From an uncultured Clostridia bacterium (GTDB lineage: Bacteria; Bacillota; Clostridia; TANB77; CAG-508), in NCBI GenBank assembly GCA_944392805.1, contig CALXXZ010000002.1, forward strand, positions 1 through 64,000: a DNA stretch of 64,000 bases, given 5' to 3'. The notes beneath the pieces were generated by a model, which was given only the letters and a program-made list of their open reading frames with translations, was not told the DNA's origin and did no database searches. Shown here in pieces: positions 25,880 to 36,329 of this stretch (position 1 is the stretch's first letter; each line of letters starts with the position of its first letter). A program made the position numbers and the translations under genes.

Positions 25880-28800
25880 TTATTTGATTATTATCATCTT
25901 TTCTACATTACCAATGTAATTTTCCCCATCATATAGTGAGAATACCACTTTATATGTACCAGTAATTAAATTTTCTTTTAGTTTTAAATTAAAGTTTTGA
26001 GTATCTTGTACATTATCCGTTACTAAATACTCATTTGGAACTGATGTTGCAGTTAATGTATTTGATACATAATCAGCTAAATTCACTTGACTATATGTTG
26101 ATGTATAGATATTATCATAATCTCTTCTATATAATGATACATTTAGTTTTGGATTTTCAAATTCTGCTTGATATTTAATTGTAAAGTTTAAATCATTATT
26201 ATCATTTTTAGTAAATCCTGTTGTTTTGTCTATCAATACTGAATTATCATCCAATTCTGCTGATAGTCCATAATCTGTGTTTATTATTTGCATATTGAAA
26301 CTATCTGTTGCTATTGCACTTGAGAAGTATACTCCGTCTAGTGAACCAAATGTTTCAAATTGGAATGTATATGTTGCTGTTTCTAAGCTACCATTTGTTG
26401 TATAAATTATCATATTGGTTAATACATTTGATACTGCATCAGCAATTTTCATTCTAAATGATCCATCGGCTCTTGCATAATATCGATTTCCATCTAGTTC
26501 AATATATATACCGGTTAAATCACTTGATGTTAATGGCGTACTTCCTTCTAATATTGTTAATTTTACACCTAATTGATCATCAAAATGTGTTGTATCATAT
26601 ATTATTTCTGAATTTTCCATTTGGAATTCATACTCAGTTGATATGTCTACTCCAAAATTTTCTCCCATATATATATATTGTTTATTTGTACTTGCATCTA
26701 CACTTTTTATTGCTTCTTTATCACTATATAAGTTGAACATCATTGGATATTGGTCTGTATTTACTGTAAGTTTCATTGTGTCGTCCCATAAATCTCTTAA
26801 TTCAACTATTAATCTTTGATTTGATAGTGTATTCGCTAATGTTATGTCTGCAAAGTCTACTTGGAATATGAATTCTTCTAATACAATATCCATCTGCTTA
26901 TTATAATATGATTGGTCAGAATTGTATTTTTCGTCTGTACTTCCCATTGCAGTAAAGTCTATAAATGGATATTCTTTTTTTCCACTTGCTTCATCTTCTG
27001 GTGTTACTATATAATAATAATATTTTATCGTACTTCCTGAACGATCTATCATAGTTATTTTGGTTTCTGCTGGTAATACACATGTTGATATTAACCAATG
27101 TTTATATCCAACAAAATCATCATAATAGTTTTCGTCTGTTGAATAGTTTCCTAGATATAATGAATAATATGCTGATAATGAGCTGTTACTTGTTATACTT
27201 GTGTTTGTAGTTGGGAACATACTATATTTTTTACCTGGTGTTATTGCTCCTTCATAATAGTCATTTGCTAATGATTTTGTATTATTTGTTGATATCATTA
27301 AGTCTATAAATATTCTTCTTTCTTGCATTTCTTCATTTTCAAGATATCTTGCTTTAAGCTCTATTGTTACTGTTCCTAAATTCTTGTTTTCACTTATATT
27401 TTTTGAATTTGCTAAGTAAAAACTGAATGTCGGTGTTGAGGTTGAGTTATCACTTAAAAATTGTGTTTCTCCTCCATATGTACCATTTTCTTTATCTTGA
27501 GCATTAGTGAAGAATTCTGCTGTTCCTTTTGTTTGCCATCCTGTATCTCCTGTTGTCATTGTTAATCCGAATCTACCATTAGCTTTAGTTGGATCCATCT
27601 CAATATTTGGTATTTCATTTTGATCTACTATTTCTACAGAAGGATCTAATTCTGATGTGTCGAATCCCACTACTTCTACAGTTGTATTTGGGAAACTTAA
27701 TCCATCTAATGACAATACATGTGTTGATGTTGTTGCATATTTTGTTGCTATTAATTCTATTGGTCCATAGAATATGTCATCTGTTATTTCTCCTAATATC
27801 CATTGATAATATATTGCATCTTCTGGAGTTGGTACAATGTATTGAACATCTATTATTCCTTCATTATCATAGTTTGTATAGAATCCATCTACTTCAATAT
27901 CATGGCTTTCATAATGTTTTCCTTGTACATATGAATTTCTTTCAAATTGCTCTATGTCTGCTGGAATTGTATCACCTTCATCATAATTTGGTGAATATAT
28001 TCCTGTATTTCTTGTCATTGTTCCACTAAACATTCCTATATATGTCATTCCACTTACGTCTCCATGTGCTCCTGCCTCTGTTGCTAATATTAGATTCTTT
28101 CCTTGTAACATATATATTCTGTTATCAACATTTCTACTTATTATTCCATTTTCTCCAATTTCTACAGTTGCTTTATTATTTGCTCCATCTACACTTGTCA
28201 ATTTTTCAAGTATGTTTGCTCCACTTTCCAAATATAATGTTGTATTATTTTTGATTATTAGTTCATTTATTCTGTTGAATGTGTATACTGCTGATGATAT
28301 TTCGTTTGTTCTATCTGTTGTTCCTTCTAAATACATTCCACAATTGTCTAATGTTACTTGTGTTGCTCTTTGTATTGATATATTATTTTTCAAGTTATCT
28401 GCTGAACCATAGTTTGATACTCTTATATATCCATTTCCTGATATTTTTGCAGCATTTCCTGAAGCAAATATACTTTTTCCTATATTAAATGTATATGTTC
28501 CATTATCATATTCATTTGCATTTATGTCTATATTTACATCTCCTGTAACACTTTCAAAAGTGAAGTCATAGTCTTCTGAACCTGCTGAGTTTGATTTTCC
28601 TCCACCAAATACTGTTCCTCCTATTTCTATATTTCCTTGTGCTAAGCTATTATCTCCTACTACAGTTTTTCCTATTCTTACTTGTGTTTCTCCATTTACT
28701 ACTGAGGTATTTGCTGCTCCATATACGTCTCCTCCTACTGTTGCTCCTGTTATATAAACTCTTACTACTGAATTTTTATTTTCTTCTGTTCCTGTTGCAG

Positions 28801-31800
28801 CTGCATTTCCTCCTCCAAATAAGTCTCCTGCTATATTAGTTGAACCTTCTACTGTTGTGATGCTATCTCCTATAACTACTGCTGCTGAACCATTTCCTCC
28901 ACCATATGCACTTCCTGTAATATTTGCATTTGTTAATTTCACATCTGTATTTCCTGATGTTATTGCTTCATTTCCTCCTCCATATACATTTTCTGCTGAA
29001 CTGTTTACAATAACTTCTGTATCTACTGTATTTCCTCCTGCATTATTTCCTCCAAATACATTTGTTACAGCTCCTGAATTTATTGTTACATATGATTTTG
29101 TTACTGTTCCTTGTTGATTAGAACCTCCATATATATTTGTTGCTGTACTTCCTGCAAGTGTGATTGTAGAGTTATTTACATTTGCTGCATTTCCTCCACC
29201 AAATCCATTTGTAACAGTTCCTCCTGTTAAGTTTACATTACTTGCTGTTGTCTCAGCTTGAAATCCTCCTCCATATACATTTGTAACATTTCCTCCTGTT
29301 ACAAGTACATTTGAGGTTGTTGTTGTTCCACCTATATTATTTCCACCATAAACATTTTCTGCAGTACCTGACTGTATATATACATGGCTTGCAGTTACTG
29401 TTCCTGATGAATCAGAACCACCAAATATGTTTTCAGCATGTCCACCTTGTAAGTAAATTTCTCTTGATGTATCTGCTGAACCTGATGAAATTAAATCTGC
29501 TGCTCTTCCTCCATTAAATGCATTTGTTACATCTGCATTTCCTAGCAAATATACATATACTCCTGGTGATGATGTAGTTATATTAGCTTGATTTCCTCCA
29601 CCATATGCTGCCAAAAGTGTTGATTGATATGTTCTTCCTATATTTACTGTGATTATTCCTGATGTTGTTCCATTTATGTCATTTCCTCCAAATACACTTG
29701 CTTCTGGAAGATTACTTCCATCTACATTCATTGTTGCTGTTCCAGCAATTGTTGCTGCTGTTTGCTGAGTTCCTTTTCCTCCTGCAAATATAAATCCTAT
29801 TATTGAAATTGTATTTGCAGTATCTGGCATATCTTGTATATTTACTTCTACATTCCTTCCCATTCTTCCTAATTGACTTCCACCATAACCACTTCCAAAA
29901 ATGTGTACATTTTGGTCTGTATCTAGAATATTTACTACTGTATTTCCTGATATTGTTGTATTTTGTCCATATCCTCCTCCAAATAGTACTCCATTATCTG
30001 TAGTATTTCCTTCTACTCCTAATGTTCCTCCTGTAACGTTTATTGTAGATGTTGTAGATATTGTTCCTGATGAGTTTGAACCTCCATATACAGCTCCTTT
30101 TACTTGTCCACCTTTTACATTTATTAATGTTTGACCATATATGTTATTTTGGTTTGCTCCTCCATATACATTTTTATCAACTGTTCCTCCAATTATTTCT
30201 ACTTTTGCAGTGGCTGATGTAGAACTTGTAGGACCTACTATACCATAATTTCCTCCACCATATACACTATTTAATATATGAGCATTTTGGTCTACTATTA
30301 TATGAGAATTATTTACTTGTCCAGAATTTGCTACTCTATTAGTTCCATTTCCTGCACCTAATACACAACCTGCTTCTACATTATATAATGTACCATTTAA
30401 AGTTTCTTGAGTTCCTATTTGTGCATTTCCTCCTATATATATTAATGTATCACAATTTAGTATCTTTCCATTATCTGAACTTGTAGAATAAGCACCATTT
30501 GAACCACCACTTATACTATATCTTATAGTTCCTCCTGTTACTTGTATTATTCTATCTTCATAAGTCTCAGAACGTCCTGCTCCTCCTACTATATTATATA
30601 TATCTCCACCTTTTACATATGTTCTTGTTTCAACTCCTGAATTTTCAGTAGTTTTTAATCCACCAATTATATTAGCTATTTGTCCTCCTTCAACAAGCAT
30701 ATATCTATCACTTATATCTTTTGTTGATCTACCTGAAGTTGTTCCATATCCTCCAATATATATACCAGCATATGCACTATCTTCATTTCCAGTTCCATAG
30801 GTATCAAAATAGTCTGTTCCATATCTTCCGCTTTTTACATTTATTAGATATGCCATTTCATCTACATTGTTTTTTCCGTTTATTCCGCTTCCTGAGTTCA
30901 TTGTTGTTCTGTAATATACTGATAAGTCATTATTATTTTTTAAAGCTCTATCTATATCATTTCCTAGTACTAAATATACTGTTCCATAATAAGATGTCGT
31001 ACTTTGATATTTATTAATTCCTTGTATTGAAGAATATTTTCCTGATTCAATTACTAATCTATATTCATTATCATCGTCTCTTGAACTTCCAATTGTTCCT
31101 GCACCTGTTGCTCCTAATACATTTGCAAATGTTCCTGCATTGTCTCCAGTTCCTGCGACAGTTATTCCTCTACCTATTCTTACATTATTCGCATTACCAT
31201 AAAGCCATGGATAGTTTGTGGAAAAACTTGTACCATCATCATTAGATGTATATCCTGATGCATCTATATTCAAATATTCCATTTGCAAGTCATTATATAA
31301 TTCAAAATTGAAATATCTTGAATTTGTTAATGTTAATATTGCATTTTGTCTATAATCTACATCTCCATATAAACTTGTTAATGTAAATGCTACATTCATA
31401 TCACTATAATAAAAACCATTTTCTTGTGTTTCTCCTAATTGAGGTTCACCTGCTCTTGTATATGTTAAAAAGTAAAATTGTTGTCCATTTCTAGAACTAG
31501 TTGCTGTTGTCCAACCATTATTATAGCTAATATAGTATGTTGTTCCAAACCATGCTCCTCCGGTAGTGTATGAAAATCTTCTATTTGAATAATCCCATTC
31601 AAATTCATTACTGCTCATCGTTAATCCATCATCATATGCTAAATATTGACCAGTAGCAACGTTTTTTATTGTATAAGTAGATGATGACCAACCACTTCCC
31701 TCAATTTCTGTTATTATCCATTTAACATTATCTTCTGGATTCTCGTCTGGTAATCTTGTATTTGTTATTGAATTTCCATTTGCAGTTATTGCATTACTTC

Positions 31801-33409
31801 CCGCACCTGTTCCTGTTGCTAATATAAATGTACCTGAGGATATTGATGTTGATGATTCATAACCTGTATATGTCGATGATGTTACTGGTGTTGTATAATT
31901 GAATGATGTATTCATGTTTGACATCATAACAACAATATTATTTTCTCTATCATTTGCATTTGATGTACTATATGTTATTATCCTTAATGCATCCTCCCAT
32001 GAACCCACTGGAGTCTCTGGTGTTAATCCATCATTTGAGTTTACACCAGTGTTTTGATTAACATATACTACTGTTGCTGGTGTCCAATTAGTATATATAT
32101 TTATTGTTATATCGTTAGAACCTGTTACTGTTATTGTTTGTATATTTGTATTTGAGTTTTTGTTTATTACTCCATCAGTAGATGTCCAACCTCCAAATCC
32201 ATATCCTGTTGGTCTATCTATAAATGGATTATCTATTAATTCAATTGAAACATTTCCGTTTATTATAGGAGCTGTTTTCTTATATGTAATTACATTATAT
32301 CTTTCTGTAAGCGATACATATCCTATTTTTTCTGGATCAGTTTCATTGTTTGCATATGCATGATAATTCAAAGTTACATTTGCTAAATTAGAATCTTTAT
32401 ATGTCCCTTTATATTCTCCTGAAATATCATCTGTATAATTTTTTCCTAAATAATAATATCTATCTGCTTCAGAATCATCTATTGTTAATACACTGTCTGC
32501 CATTCCATCTATTGCCAGTTCTGTTGCTTCTATGTCTTCTAATGCGAATATAGAAAATCCATCTGTTTCTACTCTTGAAGTATTATCTTCTTGACTATTT
32601 TCTAACTTTTCTACTTTATTTGTATCATCAATATGCCACACATTTACTTTCTTATTTTCTAATGATGCTTTTTCTATACTTACATTTAAACTTTCTGCAA
32701 TGTCATATGGTTCAAATATATTTTCTCCTATTTGAATTTTTATATCATATGCTACTGCTAAAATTACTGGTGTTGATGTTTGCTCTCTTATTGTTGTCTG
32801 AGCATTTTTTTTATTTATTTCTTCTATTTTTAATTGTGCATTTTCAGGCATATATCCTGTTACTGTTATTTTACTATCATTTATTTGTTGTTCTAAAAGT
32901 TGATTATATAATACTTGTCCTTCTACTTCTTTTGTATCATAATGTGCTAAAATTGTTAATTTTTTATCTCTAACTTCATTTGTTGTTAAATATATTTTAC
33001 TTTCTGGCAATATGTCATTTGGTCCAATTTCATTAATATCTTCTTCTGTATTAGTTTCTATTGTATTAGTTTCTATTGTATTAGTTTCTGCTATATTAGT
33101 TTCTTCATTGTTGCTCGTCTCTAAATAATATGAGTATTTTATTACTTTTTTATTATTTATATAATTAGGCAATTTAACATAAAAAGATTCACCATCACTT
33201 CCTGATGTAGCATCTACTATAAGATTTTCCTCATCATCTTGCGAATTTGAATTTTTAATATTAACACTTACTTCTACTATATCTTTAGCTTTTGAAAAAT
33301 TTGATGTATAATATGTGGCTATGATTATAATAGAAAATATTAAAAGAAATGATGTATTTATCATTTTTCTTTTTAACATTTTTTTCTTATTTTTTTCTAA
33401 GTGCCTCAT
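25880..33409 (-). CDS. Giant cell-surface protein with parallel beta-helix repeats (2509 residues)
   Basis: N-terminal basic stretch and one hydrophobic helix (about 18-35) that is a signal or anchor; low-complexity TIETNTIETNT; an InlB/SpaA-like beta region to about 440 (VTLNYHAYANNETD, GYGFGGWTS); at about 450 TPATVVYVNQNTGVNSNDGLTPETPVGSW, the usual entry of a right-handed beta-helix. About residues 900-1560 form many degenerate rungs of 20-25 residues around (V/I)YGGGN, FGGGNAA and VTNVYGG. The C-terminal 700 residues contain several Ig-like or beta-sandwich modules. I see no LPxTG, SLH or choline-binding motif, so the means of attachment is unknown (N-terminal anchor likely). AGGAGG site 10 bp after the preceding gene, so the two are coupled. 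Probably an adhesin or envelope-matrix protein. Confidence 0.8.
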   Translation of the reverse strand: MRHLEKNKKKMLKRKMINTSFLLIFSIIIIATYYTSNFSKAKDIVEVSVNIKNSNSQDDEENLIVDATSGSDGESFYVKLPNYINNKKVIKYSYYLETSNNEETNIAETNTIETNTIETNTEEDINEIGPNDILPESKIYLTTNEVRDKKLTILAHYDTKEVEGQVLYNQLLEQQINDSKITVTGYMPENAQLKIEEINKKNAQTTIREQTSTPVILAVAYDIKIQIGENIFEPYDIAESLNVSIEKASLENKKVNVWHIDDTNKVEKLENSQEDNTSRVETDGFSIFALEDIEATELAIDGMADSVLTIDDSEADRYYYLGKNYTDDISGEYKGTYKDSNLANVTLNYHAYANNETDPEKIGYVSLTERYNVITYKKTAPIINGNVSIELIDNPFIDRPTGYGFGGWTSTDGVINKNSNTNIQTITVTGSNDITINIYTNWTPATVVYVNQNTGVNSNDGLTPETPVGSWEDALRIITYSTSNANDRENNIVVMMSNMNTSFNYTTPVTSSTYTGYESSTSISSGTFILATGTGAGSNAITANGNSITNTRLPDENPEDNVKWIITEIEGSGWSSSTYTIKNVATGQYLAYDDGLTMSSNEFEWDYSNRRFSYTTGGAWFGTTYYISYNNGWTTATSSRNGQQFYFLTYTRAGEPQLGETQENGFYYSDMNVAFTLTSLYGDVDYRQNAILTLTNSRYFNFELYNDLQMEYLNIDASGYTSNDDGTSFSTNYPWLYGNANNVRIGRGITVAGTGDNAGTFANVLGATGAGTIGSSRDDDNEYRLVIESGKYSSIQGINKYQSTTSYYGTVYLVLGNDIDRALKNNNDLSVYYRTTMNSGSGINGKNNVDEMAYLINVKSGRYGTDYFDTYGTGNEDSAYAGIYIGGYGTTSGRSTKDISDRYMLVEGGQIANIIGGLKTTENSGVETRTYVKGGDIYNIVGGAGRSETYEDRIIQVTGGTIRYSISGGSNGAYSTSSDNGKILNCDTLIYIGGNAQIGTQETLNGTLYNVEAGCVLGAGNGTNRVANSGQVNNSHIIVDQNAHILNSVYGGGNYGIVGPTSSTSATAKVEIIGGTVDKNVYGGANQNNIYGQTLINVKGGQVKGAVYGGSNSSGTISTTSTINVTGGTLGVEGNTTDNGVLFGGGYGQNTTISGNTVVNILDTDQNVHIFGSGYGGSQLGRMGRNVEVNIQDMPDTANTISIIGFIFAGGKGTQQTAATIAGTATMNVDGSNLPEASVFGGNDINGTTSGIITVNIGRTYQSTLLAAYGGGNQANITTSSPGVYVYLLGNADVTNAFNGGRAADLISSGSADTSREIYLQGGHAENIFGGSDSSGTVTASHVYIQSGTAENVYGGNNIGGTTTTSNVLVTGGNVTNVYGGGFQAETTASNVNLTGGTVTNGFGGGNAANVNNSTITLAGSTATNIYGGSNQQGTVTKSYVTINSGAVTNVFGGNNAGGNTVDTEVIVNSSAENVYGGGNEAITSGNTDVKLTNANITGSAYGGGNGSAAVVIGDSITTVEGSTNIAGDLFGGGNAAATGTEENKNSVVRVYITGATVGGDVYGAANTSVVNGETQVRIGKTVVGDNSLAQGNIEIGGTVFGGGKSNSAGSEDYDFTFESVTGDVNIDINANEYDNGTYTFNIGKSIFASGNAAKISGNGYIRVSNYGSADNLKNNISIQRATQVTLDNCGMYLEGTTDRTNEISSAVYTFNRINELIIKNNTTLYLESGANILEKLTSVDGANNKATVEIGENGIISRNVDNRIYMLQGKNLILATEAGAHGDVSGMTYIGMFSGTMTRNTGIYSPNYDEGDTIPADIEQFERNSYVQGKHYESHDIEVDGFYTNYDNEGIIDVQYIVPTPEDAIYYQWILGEITDDIFYGPIELIATKYATTSTHVLSLDGLSFPNTTVEVVGFDTSELDPSVEIVDQNEIPNIEMDPTKANGRFGLTMTTGDTGWQTKGTAEFFTNAQDKENGTYGGETQFLSDNSTSTPTFSFYLANSKNISENKNLGTVTIELKARYLENEEMQERRIFIDLMISTNNTKSLANDYYEGAITPGKKYSMFPTTNTSITSNSSLSAYYSLYLGNYSTDENYYDDFVGYKHWLISTCVLPAETKITMIDRSGSTIKYYYYIVTPEDEASGKKEYPFIDFTAMGSTDEKYNSDQSYYNKQMDIVLEEFIFQVDFADITLANTLSNQRLIVELRDLWDDTMKLTVNTDQYPMMFNLYSDKEAIKSVDASTNKQYIYMGENFGVDISTEYEFQMENSEIIYDTTHFDDQLGVKLTILEGSTPLTSSDLTGIYIELDGNRYYARADGSFRMKIADAVSNVLTNMIIYTTNGSLETATYTFQFETFGSLDGVYFSSAIATDSFNMQIINTDYGLSAELDDNSVLIDKTTGFTKNDNNDLNFTIKYQAEFENPKLNVSLYRRDYDNIYTSTYSQVNLADYVSNTLTATSVPNEYLVTDNVQDTQNFNLKLKENLITGTYKVVFSLYDGENYIGNVEKMIIIK

Positions 33410-33418
33410 TTGTTCCTC

Positions 33419-33952
33419 CTAATTTACTCTTTCATCTCGTATTTCTATTCCAGTTGCTTCACTTAAATTTCCTTCACAAACTATATTTAATCTAACATGT
33501 CCTTTCGGTTCTAATTCTTGAACATATACATATGTTTCTTCTAATACCACTCCATCATTATTTACTATATTAATTGGTATTCTGTTTGAAAGAACATCTT
33601 CTCCGTAATTTGATATTTCTATATTCATGATTGTTTGATTCTTATCTATTTGATAACTCATTGTTACTTTTGTTATTACTATTTCTTCGTTTTCTACTTC
33701 TGGTATTTTTAATTCTTTCTCATTTTTATTGTTTGGCTTTTCTTCTAACTGTTCTTTTATTATCTCTTTTTGTTCTTCTGCTGTTATTTTTTTTACTTCT
33801 GGTTTTTCTTCTTCTTTTTTTACAAATTTTGTTGCTACGAATATTAAAATTATCATTAATATAAGTTCTATTATTAAGTTTTTTATTCTTCTTTTGTAAT
33901 TTCTAGTTCTATGTCTTTTTTCTGAATGTAATACGCTTCGCCTTCTGCTCAT
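33419..33952 (-). CDS. Small single-pass membrane protein, partner of the giant surface protein
   Basis: 177 residues. Very basic cytoplasmic N-terminus (MSRRRSVLHSEKRHRTRNYKRR), membrane helix about 25-43 (LIIELILMIILIFVATKF), a Lys/Glu-rich spacer (about 45-95) and an exported beta-sandwich-like domain (about 100-177: VTMSYQIDKNQTIMNIEISNYG...LNIVCEGN). The domain looks like FxLYD/DUF-type Ig-like modules, but I do not recognise it firmly. Start taken at 33950-33952 with GGAGGAGAAG. The Arg-rich N-terminus resembles those of the SipW-cluster proteins further on. First gene of a two-gene operon with the giant protein. Confidence 0.7.
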   Translation of the reverse strand: MSRRRSVLHSEKRHRTRNYKRRIKNLIIELILMIILIFVATKFVKKEEEKPEVKKITAEEQKEIIKEQLEEKPNNKNEKELKIPEVENEEIVITKVTMSYQIDKNQTIMNIEISNYGEDVLSNRIPINIVNNDGVVLEETYVYVQELEPKGHVRLNIVCEGNLSEATGIEIRDERVN

Positions 33953-33996
33953 CTTCTCCTCCATTCATATTTTGACAAAATTACACATCTATCGAA

Positions 33997-34002
33997 ATTA
34001 TA
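33997..34002 (-). promoter_or_regulatory. -10 box of the surface-protein operon
   Basis: TATAAT on the minus strand 45 bp before the start at 33952; no good -35 hexamer at the 17-bp position, but the four-repeat array begins about 22 bp upstream of it. A weak -35 next to direct repeats is what activator-dependent promoters show. Confidence 0.5.
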
Positions 34003-34046
34003 CCACATTTGCAACTTTTTTTCTACTTATTTCACCTCTTTTAATA

Positions 34047-34090
34047 TTACATTTATATTACATTTTTATTACATTAGTATTACAATTTTA
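34047..34090. promoter_or_regulatory. Array 2 of four 11-bp direct repeats
   Basis: TTACATTTATA, TTACATTTTTA, TTACATTAGTA, TTACAATTTTA in perfect 11-bp register, between the divergent genes at 33952 and 34195. Same unit and copy number as the arrays at 6660 and 42798. Confidence 0.6.
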
Positions 34091-34136
34091 TATTCATATT
34101 TTTTCACACATTTTATGCGATAGATCAGCACTAAAT

Positions 34137-34166
34137 TTGAAAAAATAATAAAAATGTAGTATAATG
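34137..34166 (+). promoter_or_regulatory. Promoter of the 70-residue gene
   Basis: TTGAAA (34137-34142), 18-bp spacer, TATAAT (34161-34166), then AGGAGG before the start at 34195. Confidence 0.7.
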
Positions 34167-34194
34167 TAATTATTAAGTTTAGGAGGTTTATAGT

Positions 34195-34407
34195 ATGATT
34201 TTAGAAAAGTACGATTTAAACCAGCGGATGGCTGTAAACATCCAAAAGAGAGAAATAGAACGCATAAAAAATGCTGAACTAGGTACAGTATTATATGCTG
34301 TTTCAACTTGTATTAACGCAGATATTATTTCAACTTTATTTTATCTCGCAGGAGCAAAATACAGAGTTGGAGTTTACGGTTCTATTGCATATTATGTAAA
34401 AGAATGA
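34195..34407 (+). CDS. Small protein of unknown function (70 residues)
   Basis: MILEKYDLNQRMAVNIQKRE, IERIKNAELGTVLYAVSTC, then INADIISTLFYLAGAKYRVG and VYGSIAYYVKE. The middle and end are moderately hydrophobic with no clear membrane helix; the N-terminal third is a charged helix. I do not recognise it. Coding status is supported by its own promoter, an AGGAGG site 7 nt from the ATG, and a terminator right after the stop, so it is an independent small gene. Confidence 0.7.
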   Translation: MILEKYDLNQRMAVNIQKREIERIKNAELGTVLYAVSTCINADIISTLFYLAGAKYRVGVYGSIAYYVKE

Positions 34408-34414
34408 CCTCTCT

Positions 34415-34448
34415 GAGAGCCATTACCTATATAAAGGTTTTGGCTCTC
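34415..34448 (+). terminator. Intrinsic terminator of the 70-residue gene
   Basis: GAGAGCC (34415-34421) and GGCTCTC (34442-34448), with an inner ACCT/AGGT pair, followed by TATTTTATAT. Confidence 0.75.
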
Positions 34449-34488
34449 TATTTTATATAAAAAATTTTTAGTTTTTTTGTCATTTTTA

Positions 34489-34517
34489 TTGGAAATTTAT
34501 TTTTTATATGATATAAT
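34489..34517 (+). promoter_or_regulatory. Promoter of the 582-residue gene
   Basis: TTGGAA (34489-34494), 17-bp spacer, TATAAT (34512-34517), 42 bp before the start. Confidence 0.7.
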
Positions 34518-34558
34518 CGGACATGAATTATGAAATTTTTTAAAAGAGGAGTAAAATT

Positions 34559-36307
34559 ATGATTAATTACGATGAAGAACTAAAAAATCCCGCTCAATTT
34601 GATGCTAAAATAACAAAAGAAATGGCAATAATTGACGGTCTTCAACTTTCTCAAAATAGTTTAAAAAATTATATTAATACATATGTTGAAGAAATTTCAA
34701 CAACTTTTGCAAATGATGAAGTATTTAAAAACATGTTATTAGCAAGTCTTGAAACAGCATTATTACAAATCGGAATTAATACAACTGATTTAACAAACTT
34801 GTATAATATTTTAGATATAATATTAAGCCAAAAATCATCATTAAAAGAAAATGTTGAACAATATAACAAATTATTTACTAAAGTTGAGAAAAATATATCA
34901 ATAGTAAGAGAAATTCTACAAAAAACAATAAATTCATTTGAGCAATTATCAGCTATATCAAATAAAGCTATTGCTTCAAATGGTGCTAATAAAGCAAAAT
35001 TAGATGAGGCAAAAAAAGCAATTATGGGAACAGAAAAAAAGACAAGAGGAAAAAGAAATGCTGAAAGAAATATAAAAGAAATTACTGATAAAGCATCTTC
35101 TGATTTACTATGTTTCTTTCCAAAATCAGATAATGATATTCTTGCAATTTCAACTGTTCAAGATACATATAAAGTTTTATTTAATGAAGAAGCTGCAACA
35201 GTTTGTATAGAAGAAGAGAATTTCAATTTAACAATAAAAACAATTGGTGTTCAGATTTCAAATTCTGAAAATGTTTTATTAATATCTCGTGAAACTACAG
35301 GATATTTTATAATAACAAATATGCCTATTGAAGTGCCATCATATATAAGTGTTTCAAGAATTGATAGAAACAAAAACTTTATAGAGATTGGTGTTAATAA
35401 TTCTACATTAAGTATAGCTGTTACAAAAAATGAGATTACTTTTTCTGATGAATTAGAAGAAATTAAACCAGTTAGAGCAAAACATGCAAAAACTTATTCT
35501 GTAAGCCCTTCTGAAGATGAGCCTATTCCAGAAAAACTAGTAGCTTCTCAAACAGCTCCTGTTGAACCAATTTTTCAACAAGTAGCTTCACCTATTGGGC
35601 AACAACCTGTTATACAAGCACAACCTGCTGTAGCTCAAGTAGTAACTCAACCAGTAATTCAAATGCCACCTCAAACACCAGTAGTGCAACCACAACCACA
35701 AGTTCCAGTTACTCAAGTTCAAACTCCACCACCTGTTGTTGTTGCAGAACCTGTTGCCACACCTCAACCTATTGAAGATGTGAATGTTGAAGAAGAAAAA
35801 CCTGTTACTAAGAAAAAGACTAAAAAACCTGTTAAAGTTGTTGAAGAAGATGAATACGAAGATGATGATGAACTTGATTTAATGAAAGATAATGATACTT
35901 TAATTATCTCAGAAGAAGATAACCAAGTTATCCTTCCTTATAAATTATCAGATGTTGAAAGACAATATAAGAAAAATAAAAAGAAATATTCTTCTGTTAA
36001 GGATTTAATACAAAATGAGTATATTATTCCAACAGATAATTTCAAAAATCCAATCAAGTCACGTTTTAGAGAAGCTTATCAATTAATTAAGAAAAAAGAA
36101 CATGGTCATTTAAAAGAAGCAATTGAATTAGGTTTTGAATTAATGTTCCAATCAAATTTAAATCCTGCAATTATTGCAGCATGTAAAAATTTGAAAGAAC
36201 TTGATATTTACTTAGATTGTTTAGATGATAATGAATTAGATAAATTTTCATGTTTTAATATAGTTTATAATGTACCACCTTCAAGGAGTAAAAGTAAGAA
36301 AAAATAG
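34559..36307 (+). CDS. Unrecognised 582-residue cytosolic protein with Pro/Gln-rich linker
   Basis: No signal peptide or membrane helix. Three parts are visible: residues 1-160 mostly helical, likely coiled coil (LQLSQNSLKNYINTYVEE, LSQKSSLKENVEQYNKLF), with a basic stretch at about 150-175; about 180-310 a beta-rich domain; about 325-430 a Pro/Gln/Val linker (QPVIQAQPAVAQVVTQPV) followed by an acidic patch; and a helical C-terminal domain of about 120 residues ending SRSKSKKK. GAGGAG ribosome site. It lies head-to-tail with the signal-peptidase gene of the SipW cluster, sharing a bidirectional terminator, so membership in that system is uncertain. I do not know the family. Confidence 0.75.
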   Translation: MINYDEELKNPAQFDAKITKEMAIIDGLQLSQNSLKNYINTYVEEISTTFANDEVFKNMLLASLETALLQIGINTTDLTNLYNILDIILSQKSSLKENVEQYNKLFTKVEKNISIVREILQKTINSFEQLSAISNKAIASNGANKAKLDEAKKAIMGTEKKTRGKRNAERNIKEITDKASSDLLCFFPKSDNDILAISTVQDTYKVLFNEEAATVCIEEENFNLTIKTIGVQISNSENVLLISRETTGYFIITNMPIEVPSYISVSRIDRNKNFIEIGVNNSTLSIAVTKNEITFSDELEEIKPVRAKHAKTYSVSPSEDEPIPEKLVASQTAPVEPIFQQVASPIGQQPVIQAQPAVAQVVTQPVIQMPPQTPVVQPQPQVPVTQVQTPPPVVVAEPVATPQPIEDVNVEEEKPVTKKKTKKPVKVVEEDEYEDDDELDLMKDNDTLIISEEDNQVILPYKLSDVERQYKKNKKKYSSVKDLIQNEYIIPTDNFKNPIKSRFREAYQLIKKKEHGHLKEAIELGFELMFQSNLNPAIIAACKNLKELDIYLDCLDDNELDKFSCFNIVYNVPPSRSKSKKK

Positions 36308-36329
36308 CACTTAACTAGTGCTATTTTTT
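36299..36329. terminator. Bidirectional terminator between convergent genes
   Basis: AAAAATAGCAC and GTGCTATTTTTTT around a 7-nt loop; it has T-tracts in both directions and contains the stop codons of both neighbouring genes (36305-36307 and 36311-36313). Confidence 0.8.
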
